A stretch of DNA of 64,000 nucleotides from Bauldia sp. (GTDB taxonomy: Bacteria > Pseudomonadota > Alphaproteobacteria > Rhizobiales > Kaistiaceae). This document shows positions 35,159 through 44,346 of the stretch, one piece after another. The first letter of the stretch is position 1; each line of letters starts with the position of its first letter. The notes under the pieces were generated by a model. The model worked only from the letters and a program-made list of their open reading frames with translations, ran no database searches and was not told the origin of the DNA. The stretch spans positions 186,001 to 250,000 of the forward strand of contig JBBCGQ010000001.1 of the NCBI GenBank assembly GCA_037200845.1, read 5' to 3'. The translations under genes and the position numbers were made by a program.

Positions 35159-36250
35159 ATGTCGAGAGCAACCGAAGCGCGAGCGAAACCCGGCTCCGTG
35201 ACCATCCGCGACGTTGCCCGTCGCGCCGGTGTGTCGACGGCTACCGTCTCGCGCGCGCTCGCCGATCCCGAGCGCGTGGCGGAGGCGACGCGCGCCGCGG
35301 TGTTCGCCGCGATCGCCGAAGTCGGCTTCACACCTAATGCATCAGCGCGCAGTCTCCGCGCCCGCTCGACCAAGATGGCGCTGGCGCTGATCAACGGCAT
35401 CGGCGACTCGTTTTACACCGCGATTCTGAACGCGATCGAGTCGACGCTTTTCGAAGCCGGCTACGGCCTGGTGATGGGCGACACGCGCGGCACGCCGGGC
35501 CGCGAGAAGCACTATGACCAGCTCGTCCGCTCCGGCCAGGTCGACGGCGTGCTGCTCTTCTCCGGCCGCCTGCCGCAGCAGGGCTTCGACTCGTTAGCCG
35601 GCCAGATACCGATCCTGCTGATCTGCAACGACATCCCCGAGCTCGGCGAGCTGCCCGTCATCGAGGTCGCCAATCGCGATGCCGCGTTCCAGATGGTGCA
35701 GTACCTGATCAGCCTCGGCCACCGCAGCATCGCCCACGTGACCGGCCCGGTGAACAACGTCGAGGCGAAGGAGCGGCTGCGCGGCGTGCACGAGGCGGCG
35801 ATCGCGAGCGGCCTCGCGCCCGAGGATCTGATCGTGTGGGAAGGCAGCTTCTCGTTCGAGGCCGGCACCGCCGCGGCGCAGCGTTTCCTGGCGCTGCCGG
35901 TCCGCCCGACCGCCGTCTTCTGCGCCAGCGATCAGGTCGCGATCGGCTTCATCAAGGCGATCCGCGACGCCGGATTGTCGGTGCCCGAAGATGTGTCGGT
36001 CGCCGGCTTCGACGACATCGAATATGCCAACCTCCTGTCGCCGGCGCTGACCACCATGCGCCAGCCGCGCGCCGAGCTTGGCCGCCGCGCCGCCGAGCAT
36101 CTCGTCCTGCGCATGAGCGGCGACCGCAAGAGCATGCCCCAGCGCACGCGACTGCCGTGCACGCTTGTGATCAGGGACAGTGTCCGCGCCCATCGCGGCG
36201 CGCCGCGCGAGCGTCATCCGACGGCGGCGATAACCGGCGCGCCGGTCTAG
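35159..36250 (+). CDS. LacI/GalR-family transcriptional regulator
   Basis: A 363-residue repressor. The N-terminal helix-turn-helix (VTIRDVARRAGVSTATVSRAL) and hinge are followed by a periplasmic-binding-protein-like sensor domain with FCASDQVAIGFI and VAGFDDIEYANLLSPALTTM, standard LacI landmarks. It diverges from the sugar-importer/uronate operon and ends 4 bp before the convergent FecR gene. Its inducer is probably the imported sugar or an early product. Confidence 0.95.
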   Translation: MSRATEARAKPGSVTIRDVARRAGVSTATVSRALADPERVAEATRAAVFAAIAEVGFTPNASARSLRARSTKMALALINGIGDSFYTAILNAIESTLFEAGYGLVMGDTRGTPGREKHYDQLVRSGQVDGVLLFSGRLPQQGFDSLAGQIPILLICNDIPELGELPVIEVANRDAAFQMVQYLISLGHRSIAHVTGPVNNVEAKERLRGVHEAAIASGLAPEDLIVWEGSFSFEAGTAAAQRFLALPVRPTAVFCASDQVAIGFIKAIRDAGLSVPEDVSVAGFDDIEYANLLSPALTTMRQPRAELGRRAAEHLVLRMSGDRKSMPQRTRLPCTLVIRDSVRAHRGAPRERHPTAAITGAPV

Positions 36251-36254
36251 CCGG

Positions 36255-37268
36255 CTACCCGCACTCGGACGCGAGAATGAGCGGCATCCACAAGCCGTCG
36301 TCCCGGCCGTCGTCATTGACCCGAATGAACGGCGCGGTCGGAGATTGACCCCGGCCGAAGCTCGCATCGCTGCAAGGGTCGTCCGGATAGCAACCCTCGA
36401 CCCGGATGAATGGCATCGTGGTGCCGTAGTCCTGCTTGAAGCCGGCGAAGTAGTCGCACGGATCGTCGTCGCCGCCGCACTCCACCAGCGTGAGCAGCGA
36501 GCCGAACGGCGAACCGCCGTGATAGGCGATCGGATCGCCGCAAGGTTCGGGCCGGTTGAATAGATCGTCGCTCCGCACTTCGCCGCCGTCCGGCACCTCT
36601 ACCTGCTCGTGCTCGCCGGGCAGCAGCCCGCCGTAGAGCGGCCACGGCGCCACGCCGACGACGCGGAAGAATTCATCGTCCGGCGCCATCGGACCGGTCA
36701 CGGTCCCGTCTTCCGCAACGAACAGCGCGTCGCCCGGCTTCAGCACGTATTGCTTGCCCTTGACGTTGACGATCACCGCGCCGTCGGCCTTGCCCTCCTG
36801 CGCGATGATCGCAAGGCCGACACCGGGCCTGTAGTTGCCATCGACGATCGTGCCGCGCGTGCCGATGGTGGCGACCGCGGTGTTGATCTTGTAGTTCGCC
36901 GACGCCTGCGAGCCGCTGATGAAGCGGAACGCGCCCTGCGTCGCGTTGATGACGACGCTGCCGGCGCCGGTCGTCGGATTGTAAACGAACTTGTCGAGCG
37001 TCACTTCCGACTGCGGCCCGACCGACAGGCTGGTCTCGTCGAGGAACAGCAACTGCGCCATCGACTTGACGCCGGTCTTGATCACCTCGTCCTGGAAGAT
37101 ATGGCTGCCGGCGACAACCGACTGCGATCCGCCACCGGTGATCCCGCTGACGTCGTTTTGCGCCGCCGAGGCGACACCAATGTTGCTGGCGGCATGTGCC
37201 GACTCAAGGTGCGCCGCACCCGTTAGCAACAGCACCCGCAGAGCAGCAAGCCCCAGCCGGCCCATCAT
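36255..37268 (-). CDS. Exported FecR-domain protein
   Basis: A 337-residue protein from the ATG at 37268, chosen because AGGAG lies 6 bp before it and a signal peptide follows (RLGLAALRVLLLTGAAH, cut near AHA). The FecR domain spans about residues 50-160, with DETSLSVGPQSEVTLDKFVYNP and ATIGTRGTIVDGN. The C-terminal third is acidic and rich in D, G, P and C (six cysteines), without a known fold. This is the soluble/periplasmic type found beside CHASE2 cyclases and repeat proteins, not a TonB-linked FecR. The beta-barrel protein gene diverges from it. Confidence 0.85.
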   Translation of the reverse strand: MMGRLGLAALRVLLLTGAAHLESAHAASNIGVASAAQNDVSGITGGGSQSVVAGSHIFQDEVIKTGVKSMAQLLFLDETSLSVGPQSEVTLDKFVYNPTTGAGSVVINATQGAFRFISGSQASANYKINTAVATIGTRGTIVDGNYRPGVGLAIIAQEGKADGAVIVNVKGKQYVLKPGDALFVAEDGTVTGPMAPDDEFFRVVGVAPWPLYGGLLPGEHEQVEVPDGGEVRSDDLFNRPEPCGDPIAYHGGSPFGSLLTLVECGGDDDPCDYFAGFKQDYGTTMPFIRVEGCYPDDPCSDASFGRGQSPTAPFIRVNDDGRDDGLWMPLILASECG

Positions 37269-37450
37269 CGAATCTCCTGGTCCGCGTCTCCAGTACGGCG
37301 AGTCTACGCTGCGCTTTTTGCGCTTGCCAGCAAGCGCCATGGTTAATCCGTGCAAAAGGCGGCAGGTGTTGCTGCAGTGCCATAGCCAAGCGCGGACTCG
37401 TTGGCCTACCGTCGCAAAACGAAGATTCGAAGGGGAGCGGCGGCACCCAC

Positions 37451-38563
37451 ATGCTTCGCGGCATTGCATTGACATTGACGGCGACGACAGCGCTGGCGCT
37501 CGCCATGCCCGCGGCGATCGCCGACGAGCTGACGGCGGCCTATGCGCGCGTCCTCGCCGACCCGACCAATTCCGAGATCAGCATCCAGTACGCCCAGCTT
37601 GCCGAATCACGCGGCGAATACCGCAAGGCGCTGTCGGCGTATGAGCGCGTGCTGATCAACGATCCCGGCAACGCCGTCGCGAGAGACGGTCTGCAGCGTG
37701 TCCGCCGAATCATCCAGCCCGCCGAGACGCAGAAGACCGTCGAGGTCGGCGCGACGTGGCAGTCGAACGTCCTCCGCTCCGAGATGGCGACCGACGATGT
37801 GCTCGGCTACGGCAGCTTCCGCGTGCGCGACGAGCGCGCCGCCGGGCTTTATCGCTGGCGCACGAACCTCAATTTCTACGGCGAGGCCTACGCCCACGAG
37901 ACCGAGATGAACTACGCCGCCCTTAACGGCGACCTTGGCCCGATCGTGGACATCAAGGGCACGGACTTCTCCGTCCGCCCGGCGGTCGGCGCCGGCACGG
38001 CCTTCCTCAACGGCCGCACCTACTACTGGGACGTCAACGCCTCCGCGCTGTTCGAGGGCTATCTCAACGGCGCCTACCAGTGGCTGCGCGTCCGCGCCGG
38101 CTACCGCCAGTACGACCCGTCGTTCACGTCCGGCAACGGCACCTACGTCGATGTCAGCAGCCGTGTCGCCATCCAGGACGTCTTCCACGATCGCGACAGC
38201 CTGTCGGTGTCGCCGTGGTTCCGCTGGAGCAACATCAGCGGCTCGTCCGAGGACGGCCCGACCGAATTCGCCACCGGCCTCTACACCGAGGCCGGCGCGA
38301 CCCTCGAATACGCCAAGGCGATCGCCAACAACCTCTCCGCCTCGGTTAATCTGAAGATGTTCGAGCGCACCTACGCCGACATCGGCAGCGGCAGCCGCCA
38401 GGACTGGTCGACGGCGCCCGGCGCTTCGCTCGTGTTCCGCAATCTGCTCGGCGCGCAGGGCGACCTGCGCTTCGACTACAAGTACGAGTGGAACAACTCG
38501 AGCATGAGCACCCACACGTGGCAGAACCAGTCCGCCACCGTCGCGATCGTCTTCCGCCGCTAG
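37451..38563 (+). CDS. Exported protein with TPR-like start and beta-barrel-like body
   Basis: A 370-residue protein from the ATG at 37451, with GGGGAGCGG upstream. A signal peptide (LTLTATTALALAMPAAIA) precedes a tetratricopeptide-like unit (SIQYAQLAESRGEYRKALSAYERVL). The rest alternates hydrophobic and polar residues with many aromatic residues. It ends in a C-terminal RR after a phenylalanine (AIVFRR), as in outer-membrane barrel proteins. This combination occurs next to FecR-domain genes, to which it is divergent here. A surface-barrel or capsule-export-like role is possible but not shown. Confidence 0.75.
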   Translation: MLRGIALTLTATTALALAMPAAIADELTAAYARVLADPTNSEISIQYAQLAESRGEYRKALSAYERVLINDPGNAVARDGLQRVRRIIQPAETQKTVEVGATWQSNVLRSEMATDDVLGYGSFRVRDERAAGLYRWRTNLNFYGEAYAHETEMNYAALNGDLGPIVDIKGTDFSVRPAVGAGTAFLNGRTYYWDVNASALFEGYLNGAYQWLRVRAGYRQYDPSFTSGNGTYVDVSSRVAIQDVFHDRDSLSVSPWFRWSNISGSSEDGPTEFATGLYTEAGATLEYAKAIANNLSASVNLKMFERTYADIGSGSRQDWSTAPGASLVFRNLLGAQGDLRFDYKYEWNNSSMSTHTWQNQSATVAIVFRR

Positions 38564-38576
38564 GATCGGGGCCGGG

Positions 38577-38966
38577 CTAGGCGCCCGTCAGCCACAGCAC
38601 CGTGACGATGCCGATGTAGGTCACGTGATGCGCGAACTGGTCGGCGCCGATGCCCCACCAGAATTCGCGGTCCGCCTCCACCCAGCCGGTGCGGGCCATG
38701 ATCTGCTGCTTGGTCCAGTCGATGTGATAGTGCAGCAGGAACTCCACCACGACGATGCCGGCCCCGACGAGGAACGTCGGCGTCATGATCAGGAAAACCG
38801 GGATCGTGAAAATGCCATGGATGCCGGCGTGAACAATGCCGCCGGGATGCCCGTAGGTGCCCTTGTTGGCGAGCTGGTAGTGGGTCTGCAACGGGTAGTC
38901 GCAGATGAAATGCTTCACCTGCAGATAGAGGAGCGCGACAAGAACTGCCGCCGTTGGGTCTGTCAC
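38577..38966 (-). CDS. DUF3307-family small membrane protein
   Basis: A 129-residue protein with four predicted helices and the DUF3307 histidine/aspartate pattern KHFICDYPLQT, HAGIHGIF and HYHIDWTKQQI. The function of the family is unknown. Its start lies 60-77 bp downstream of a perfect CRP-type palindrome and about 110 bp after the CHASE2 cyclase stop, both on this strand, so it may be a cAMP-responsive gene. Confidence 0.85.
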   Translation of the reverse strand: MTDPTAAVLVALLYLQVKHFICDYPLQTHYQLANKGTYGHPGGIVHAGIHGIFTIPVFLIMTPTFLVGAGIVVVEFLLHYHIDWTKQQIMARTGWVEADREFWWGIGADQFAHHVTYIGIVTVLWLTGA

Positions 38967-39025
38967 GTCTCGCTCCCAGCCATCGCGTCACCGCAAGAAA
39001 CCGTACATCCGCCCGGAATCACCAT

Positions 39026-39043
39026 ATGTGAAACCGGTCACAT
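39026..39043 (-). promoter_or_regulatory. Perfect CRP/CAP-type palindrome ATGTGA-N6-TCACAT
   Basis: Both arms match the cAMP-receptor-protein half-site TGTGA exactly, extended by one base on each side. The centre is 39034.5. If used as a class II site the DUF3307 transcript would start near 38993, leaving a 27-base leader. It lies between the CHASE2 adenylate cyclase and the DUF3307 gene. Confidence 0.7.
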
Positions 39044-39076
39044 GGCCAATTTGACCTTGTTTTGAAGGATATAGGG

Positions 39077-41299
39077 TTACTTTGAAGTAGCCGTAAACGT
39101 GCCGTCCCAATCCGCCGGCGGCGGGCTGGAGCGCCATTCGGTGATGCGGTGGCGATAGACGCCGTAGAGCGCCGCCAGCCCATGCACGCCGAAAGCCTCG
39201 CATTCGGCGATCGCCGCCTCCGCCCCATCCCAGTTCTGCGACCGGTAGGTGGCGAGCATCGGCTCGTGCCGCGACATCAGCGTCAGGTACTGGTCCGAAC
39301 TCAGCCCCAGCGCCTCGGCGGCGGTGTAGATGCGCGTCGGCTTCGCCCGGCCCTTGACCCGCATCAGGTCGAGCTCGATCGGCCGGATGTCCTTGATCCG
39401 CTCCACCGTCGGCTCGCCGAGCACGATCGGCACGCCGTACACCTTCGACAGCCCCTCGTAGCGCGAGGCAACGTTCACGTCGTCGCCGATCGCCGAATAA
39501 TCGAAGCGCTGCGACGAGCCGAGGTTGCCGACGCAACAGTCGCCCGAGTTGATGCCGATGCCGATGGCGACGCGCGCATGCGTCTTGCCCGCCGCCTCCG
39601 CCTGCTTGCGCCACTCCTCGTTCAGCGACTCCATCCGCTTGATCATCGCGAGACCGGACTGCAGCGCGTGCGTCGCGTGGTCGGTATCGTCGAGCGGCGC
39701 GTTCCAGAACGCCATGATCGCGTCGCCCATGTACTTGTCGATGGTGCCGCGGTTTTCGAGGATGATCTCCGACAGCGGCGTCAGCAGGTTGTTGATGAAC
39801 GTGGTCAGCTCGTGCGCCGTCATGCGCTCCGAGATGGAGGTGAAGTTGCGCACGTCGCAGAACAACAGCGTCAGCGGCCTGACGACACCGCCGAGTTCCA
39901 GCTTGTCGGGATTGGCGATGATCTCGTTCACCACCGTCGGCGAGACGTAGTAGCCGAACGCGCGCCGCACCTCGCCGCGCTGCTGCTCGACGCGCCGGTA
40001 GACGTAGATGGTCGCCGTCGTCACCAGGATGAACAGCACCACCGCCCCATAGGTCGGATCGAGAAGCTGATTGTACTGGCTGTAGGCGATCCACCCGCCG
40101 AGGAAGAGCGCGGCGATAACGGACAGGCCGAGCGTCGCCGAGTACAGCGCCTGGATGCGCGGCATAATGGTCGCGAGCGCCAGGCCCAGCACGATGGTGA
40201 TGAACACCTCGATCTGCGTGGCATAGTCGAGCCGCGTCAGCGCCCGCGTCGGGTCGAGCAGCCGCTCCAGCGTCTGCGCGTGCACCTCGAAACCCGCGAT
40301 CGACGCATCGATCGGCGTCGCCCTGAGATCGAGCAGGCCGGAGGCGCTGGTGCCGACGATCAGGATGCGCCCGGCGACCTCGTTCGGGTCGTTGGTGCCG
40401 TTCAGCACCTTCCACGCCGGAATGTAGGCCGCGCGATTCTGCGGCCGGAATTTCAGCCAGATCTGGCCGTCGAAATCGGTCGCGATCTCGGTCGCGCCGA
40501 CGCGCACGTGGTTGAGGCCGGTGTTGCGCCCGTACGCCGTCTCGCCGCTGGCGTTGGCGCCCTTCAGCACGTAGGAGCCGGCGCCATAGGCGACACGCAG
40601 CGCCTCGGTCGACAGCGCCGGCACATACTGATTGCCGATGCGCAGCACCAGCGGGACGCGGCGCAGCACCTGGTCGCGGTCGGGCAGCCAGTTGACCGAG
40701 CCGATGCCCTTCGCTGCCGCATCGAGCTCCGGCAGGTTCGCCGCCGCGCCCTGATAGTTGGTGATGAACGGCGCCGGATCGTCGCCGGCGATGGCGAAGC
40801 CCGCCTTGAGCGGCGGCGGCGCCGACGGCGTCGTGTTGAGCGCGGTCGCCAGCACCACCGGCGCGGCCGCGACCGCATCGGTGAAAATCTGGTCGTGCGT
40901 TTTGCGCCCGGCGACCACCGGCGCCAGGATCGCCGCGTCCTCGGGCGACATCAGCTTCACCGCCTGCTCAGGCGACGTGCGGTCGGGCTCCGAGAAGAAA
41001 ATATCGAACGCGATGACCGCGGCGCCCTGCGCCGTCAGCTTGTCGACGAGGTCGGCAAGGATCGTCCGCGACCACGGCCACTGGCCGATCTTGGCGAGCG
41101 AATCTTCATCGATGTCGATGACCCTGACCGGCAGGTTCGGGTCGTACGTCGCCGGCCCTAGCCGCTGGTAGGAATCGAAGGCGATCAGCCGGAGCGCCTG
41201 CACGAAGAACGGATCGGCGAAACGGATGAAGGTCGCGCCGCCGAGGATGGCGACGACGATCACGATGTAGAGCGCGCTCGAACGGTTGAATCGAAACAT
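39077..41299 (-). CDS. CHASE2-domain adenylate cyclase
   Basis: A 740-residue sensor enzyme from the ATG at 41299, which has GGGGAGACC before it. After one N-terminal helix a periplasmic CHASE2 domain follows (VRVIDIDEDSLAKIGQWPW and AAVIAFDIFFSEPDR), to about residue 340. Two or three further helices lead to the class III cyclase domain with metal aspartates in LFCDVRNFTSISERM and GDAIMAFWN, a lysine in IDKYMGDA, and GDDVNVASRYEG with the transition-state asparagine and arginine. The signature fits ATP as substrate. CHASE2 genes are often near FecR-domain genes, as here. Its signal is unknown. Confidence 0.93.
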   Translation of the reverse strand: MFRFNRSSALYIVIVVAILGGATFIRFADPFFVQALRLIAFDSYQRLGPATYDPNLPVRVIDIDEDSLAKIGQWPWSRTILADLVDKLTAQGAAVIAFDIFFSEPDRTSPEQAVKLMSPEDAAILAPVVAGRKTHDQIFTDAVAAAPVVLATALNTTPSAPPPLKAGFAIAGDDPAPFITNYQGAAANLPELDAAAKGIGSVNWLPDRDQVLRRVPLVLRIGNQYVPALSTEALRVAYGAGSYVLKGANASGETAYGRNTGLNHVRVGATEIATDFDGQIWLKFRPQNRAAYIPAWKVLNGTNDPNEVAGRILIVGTSASGLLDLRATPIDASIAGFEVHAQTLERLLDPTRALTRLDYATQIEVFITIVLGLALATIMPRIQALYSATLGLSVIAALFLGGWIAYSQYNQLLDPTYGAVVLFILVTTATIYVYRRVEQQRGEVRRAFGYYVSPTVVNEIIANPDKLELGGVVRPLTLLFCDVRNFTSISERMTAHELTTFINNLLTPLSEIILENRGTIDKYMGDAIMAFWNAPLDDTDHATHALQSGLAMIKRMESLNEEWRKQAEAAGKTHARVAIGIGINSGDCCVGNLGSSQRFDYSAIGDDVNVASRYEGLSKVYGVPIVLGEPTVERIKDIRPIELDLMRVKGRAKPTRIYTAAEALGLSSDQYLTLMSRHEPMLATYRSQNWDGAEAAIAECEAFGVHGLAALYGVYRHRITEWRSSPPPADWDGTFTATSK

Positions 41300-41426
41300 G
41301 GTCTCCCCGCGTCCCAATATCGCGGACGTGGCGCGCTGCTTGTCAACAGGCCTCCGCCTTGTAATGTCGCGCCGCAATTTTTGCCGCCCCCGGCCGGGGC
41401 GGCGACGGGGAGCGACGGGGGAAGCG

Positions 41427-42590
41427 ATGAGCAAGGTGTTCGTGATTGCGCAGGGCGGCGGGCCGACCGCCGTCATCAACCAGACGGTCGCCGGCGCGGC
41501 GCTGACCGCGATGAAACGCTACCCCGGCGCGAAGGTTCTGGGTGCACGTCACGGCGTCCGCGGGCTGCGCGACGGCCACTTCGTCGACCTCAGCGCGCTT
41601 TCCGAGACCGACCTCCGCCGCATGGCGATGACGCCCAACGCCGCGCTGGGCTCGACCCGCGACAAGCCCGACGCCGCCTATTGCGAGCGCATCCTGCACC
41701 AGCTCGACGCGGTCAAGGCCGACGCCTTCATCTACATCGGCGGCAACGACACCGCCGGCACCTGCCAGATCCTGAATTCCAGCGGCGGCGACCACATCGC
41801 CTTTGTCCACGCGCCGAAGACCATCGACAACGATCTCGTCGAGAACGACCACACGCCCGGCTTCATCTCCGCCGGCCTGTTCGTCGCCCACGCCTTCCTG
41901 TCGGTCAGCCTCGACTTCCACGCGCTGCCCGGCATCTACGTCGGCATCGTCATGGGCCGCCACGCCGGCTTCCTCACCGCCGCCGCCGCCGCCTGGAAGC
42001 AGACCGAGCGCGACGGCCCGCATCTGGTCTACGTCCCCGAGATTCCCTTCTCGACCGAGCGCTTCGTCGAGGACGTCCGCGCCACCCGCGAGAAGCACAA
42101 CTACTGCATCGTCGCGATGTCGGAAGGCGTCACGACCGCGGACGGCAAGTCGCTGATCGAAAGCCTGCTCGGCGACGCGCTGGAGCGCGACTCGCACGGC
42201 AACGTGCAGCTTTCCACCAACGACCTCGGCATGGCGATGCAGACCGCGCTGTCGGCCGCCTTCCCGAAAGCCCGCGCCCGCGTCGACACCTTCGGTTACC
42301 TGCCGCGCGCCTTCTCCGGTACGGTCAGCGACGCCGACCGCCGCGAGGCCTTCGAGACCGGCGTCTTCGCGGTCAACGCCGCCGAGTCGGGAAGCTGCTC
42401 GGTCGCGCTCGGCAACGAGCAGGGCTCGGTCGCCATCCGCTCCGTGCCGCTGGCCGCCGTCGCCGGCAAGACGCGCCTGATGCCGCGCAACTTCCTCGAC
42501 GACGCCGGCACCATGCTGGCGCCGGCCGGCAGGGCATATCTCACCCGCCTCCTGCCGCCGCCGCCGGATACCTTCCCGCCTTTCGTCTGA
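41427..42590 (+). CDS. Pyrophosphate-type 6-phosphofructokinase
   Basis: A 387-residue PFK from the ATG at 41427, with GGGGGAAG before it. The motif GGND at 105-108 and PKTIDND at 130-136 carry D108 and K131. In PFKs these two positions decide the phosphoryl donor: Asp and Lys block ATP and favour PPi, whereas ATP enzymes have GGDG and PGTIDND. The third glycine-motif residue is Asn instead of the usual Asp. MGRHAG, the fructose-6-phosphate site motif, is intact. It should catalyse the reversible PPi-dependent step of glycolysis. It diverges from the CHASE2 cyclase by 127 bp. Confidence 0.88.
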   Translation: MSKVFVIAQGGGPTAVINQTVAGAALTAMKRYPGAKVLGARHGVRGLRDGHFVDLSALSETDLRRMAMTPNAALGSTRDKPDAAYCERILHQLDAVKADAFIYIGGNDTAGTCQILNSSGGDHIAFVHAPKTIDNDLVENDHTPGFISAGLFVAHAFLSVSLDFHALPGIYVGIVMGRHAGFLTAAAAAWKQTERDGPHLVYVPEIPFSTERFVEDVRATREKHNYCIVAMSEGVTTADGKSLIESLLGDALERDSHGNVQLSTNDLGMAMQTALSAAFPKARARVDTFGYLPRAFSGTVSDADRREAFETGVFAVNAAESGSCSVALGNEQGSVAIRSVPLAAVAGKTRLMPRNFLDDAGTMLAPAGRAYLTRLLPPPPDTFPPFV

Positions 42591-42727
42591 GGCGGTTTTC
42601 CCGTTTAGCGTCAGCGGCCGACAGAAAAGATTTGCCGGCCGGCGTCGCTCGGCCCTAGGCTTGAGCCAATCGGCTCGGGGCGAGGGCGATGCCCGCGAGC
42701 CTTGTAGTGCTCACGGGAGTCCCATCC

Positions 42728-44335
42728 ATGAAGCTTTCGTCATTTGCGCGGGTGGCCCTGGCCGCCCTTGCCATTTCAGCCACCGCCGCGGCGCCGGCCT
42801 TTGCCGAGGTGGTGCTCCACCGCGGCAACGGCAGCGAGCCGCAGACGCTCGATCAGGCGCACACCTCGATCGACGTCGAGGCCAACATCCTCAAGGACCT
42901 CTACGAGGGCCTCACCGTCTACGACGCCGGCGGCAAGATCATCCCCGGCGCCGCCGAGAGCTGGACCGTGTCCGACGACGGCCTGACCTACACCTTCAAG
43001 ATCCGCGACGCCGCCAAATGGTCGAACGGCGATCCCGTCACCGCCGACGACTTCGTCTATTCCTTCCGCCGCATCGAGGACCCGAAGGAAGCCGCCGGCT
43101 ACGCCAACATCCTCTACCCGATCAAGAATGCCGAGGCGATCAACACCGCCAAGCCGGAAGCCCCGGTCGCTATCGACACCCTCGGCATCAAGGCGGTCGA
43201 TCCCAAGACGCTGGAGATAACGCTCGAGCGCCCGACGCCGTACTTCATCACGCTGATGGCGCACCAGACCGCGCTGCCCTTCCACAAGGCCGAGATCGAC
43301 AAGTTCGGGCCTGAGTTCGTGAAGCCCGGCAACATGGTCTCCAACGGCGCCTTCACGCTCGCCGAGAACGTCGCCAACGATCACGTCACCGTCGTCAAGA
43401 ACGCGAACTACTGGGACGCGGCGAACGTCAAGATCGACAAGGTCATCTTCTACCCGACCGACGATCAGGCCGCCGCCGTCCGCCGCTTCGAGGCCGGCGA
43501 GCTCGACGTCAACTACTACTTCCCGACCGACCAGTTGAAGTTCCTGCAGGACAAGTTCGGCAAGGAAGAGGTCCGCATCCCGCCGGCGCTGTCGACCTAC
43601 TACTACGCTTTCGACGAGCGCCAGCCGCCGTTCGACGACGTCCGTGTCCGCCGCGCCCTGTCGATGGCGGTCGACCGCGACTTCCTCGGCCAGTCGGTGT
43701 TCTCCGGCGCCCAGTTGCCGCTCTACTCGTTCGTCCCGCCGGGCATCCCGGGCTACACGCCGGCGGTGCCCGACTTCGCCTCGAAGTCGCAGCTCGATCG
43801 CGAGGACGAGGCCAAGGCGCTGCTCAAGGAAGCCGGCTACGGCGAGGGCGGCAAGCCGCTCAACGTCGAGATTCGCTACAACACCAACGACAACCACAAG
43901 AAGGTCGCGACCGCGGTTGCCGACATGTGGAAGGCGCTGGGCGCGAACGTGACGATCTCGAACTCCGACACCAAGTCGCACTACGCCTACCTGCAGGAGG
44001 GCGGCAAGTTCAGCGTCGCCCGCGCCGGCTGGGCTGCCGACTATCCCGACCCGGAAAACTTCCTCTACCAGTACATTTCGACGACCGTCACCTTCAACTA
44101 CGGCAAGTACAACAACCCGAAGTACGACGACCTGATGAAGCAGTCGTACGCCGAGCGTGACCCGGCCAAGCGCTACCAGTTGCTGCACGACGCCGAGCAG
44201 TTGCTCATGGACGAGCAGGGCGTCGCGCCGCTGATGGTCTACGGCGCGCCGTGGCTGGTTTCGTCAAAGGTCCACGGCTGGCAGGACAACGCCGCCAACG
44301 AGCACCAGAGCCGCTTCCTGACGCTCGACCAGTAG
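42728..44335 (+). CDS. oppA: Family 5 peptide ABC solute-binding protein (OppA-like)
   Basis: A 535-residue receptor from the ATG at 42728 (GGGAG before it). The signal peptide ends near AFA (residue 26). The mature N-terminus LHRGNGSEPQTLDQAHT and the segments DLYEGLTVYD and IRDAAKWSNGDPVTADDFVYSF are close to the E. coli OppA/MppA type. It opens an operon of receptor, OppB, OppC and a fused OppDF ATPase. A 12-bp hairpin follows the stop. Oligopeptides, perhaps cell-wall peptides, are the likely ligand. Confidence 0.93.
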   Translation: MKLSSFARVALAALAISATAAAPAFAEVVLHRGNGSEPQTLDQAHTSIDVEANILKDLYEGLTVYDAGGKIIPGAAESWTVSDDGLTYTFKIRDAAKWSNGDPVTADDFVYSFRRIEDPKEAAGYANILYPIKNAEAINTAKPEAPVAIDTLGIKAVDPKTLEITLERPTPYFITLMAHQTALPFHKAEIDKFGPEFVKPGNMVSNGAFTLAENVANDHVTVVKNANYWDAANVKIDKVIFYPTDDQAAAVRRFEAGELDVNYYFPTDQLKFLQDKFGKEEVRIPPALSTYYYAFDERQPPFDDVRVRRALSMAVDRDFLGQSVFSGAQLPLYSFVPPGIPGYTPAVPDFASKSQLDREDEAKALLKEAGYGEGGKPLNVEIRYNTNDNHKKVATAVADMWKALGANVTISNSDTKSHYAYLQEGGKFSVARAGWAADYPDPENFLYQYISTTVTFNYGKYNNPKYDDLMKQSYAERDPAKRYQLLHDAEQLLMDEQGVAPLMVYGAPWLVSSKVHGWQDNAANEHQSRFLTLDQ

Positions 44336-44346
44336 GCATCGCTATC

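Noticed and set aside
39149-41161. Plus-strand ORF of 670 codons opposite the CHASE2 cyclase
   Set aside because: No domain, arginine/valine-rich; the cyclase on the other strand is unambiguous.
42776-44188. Minus-strand ORF of 470 codons opposite oppA
   Set aside because: Low-complexity V/G/L/E composition typical of antisense of GC-rich genes.
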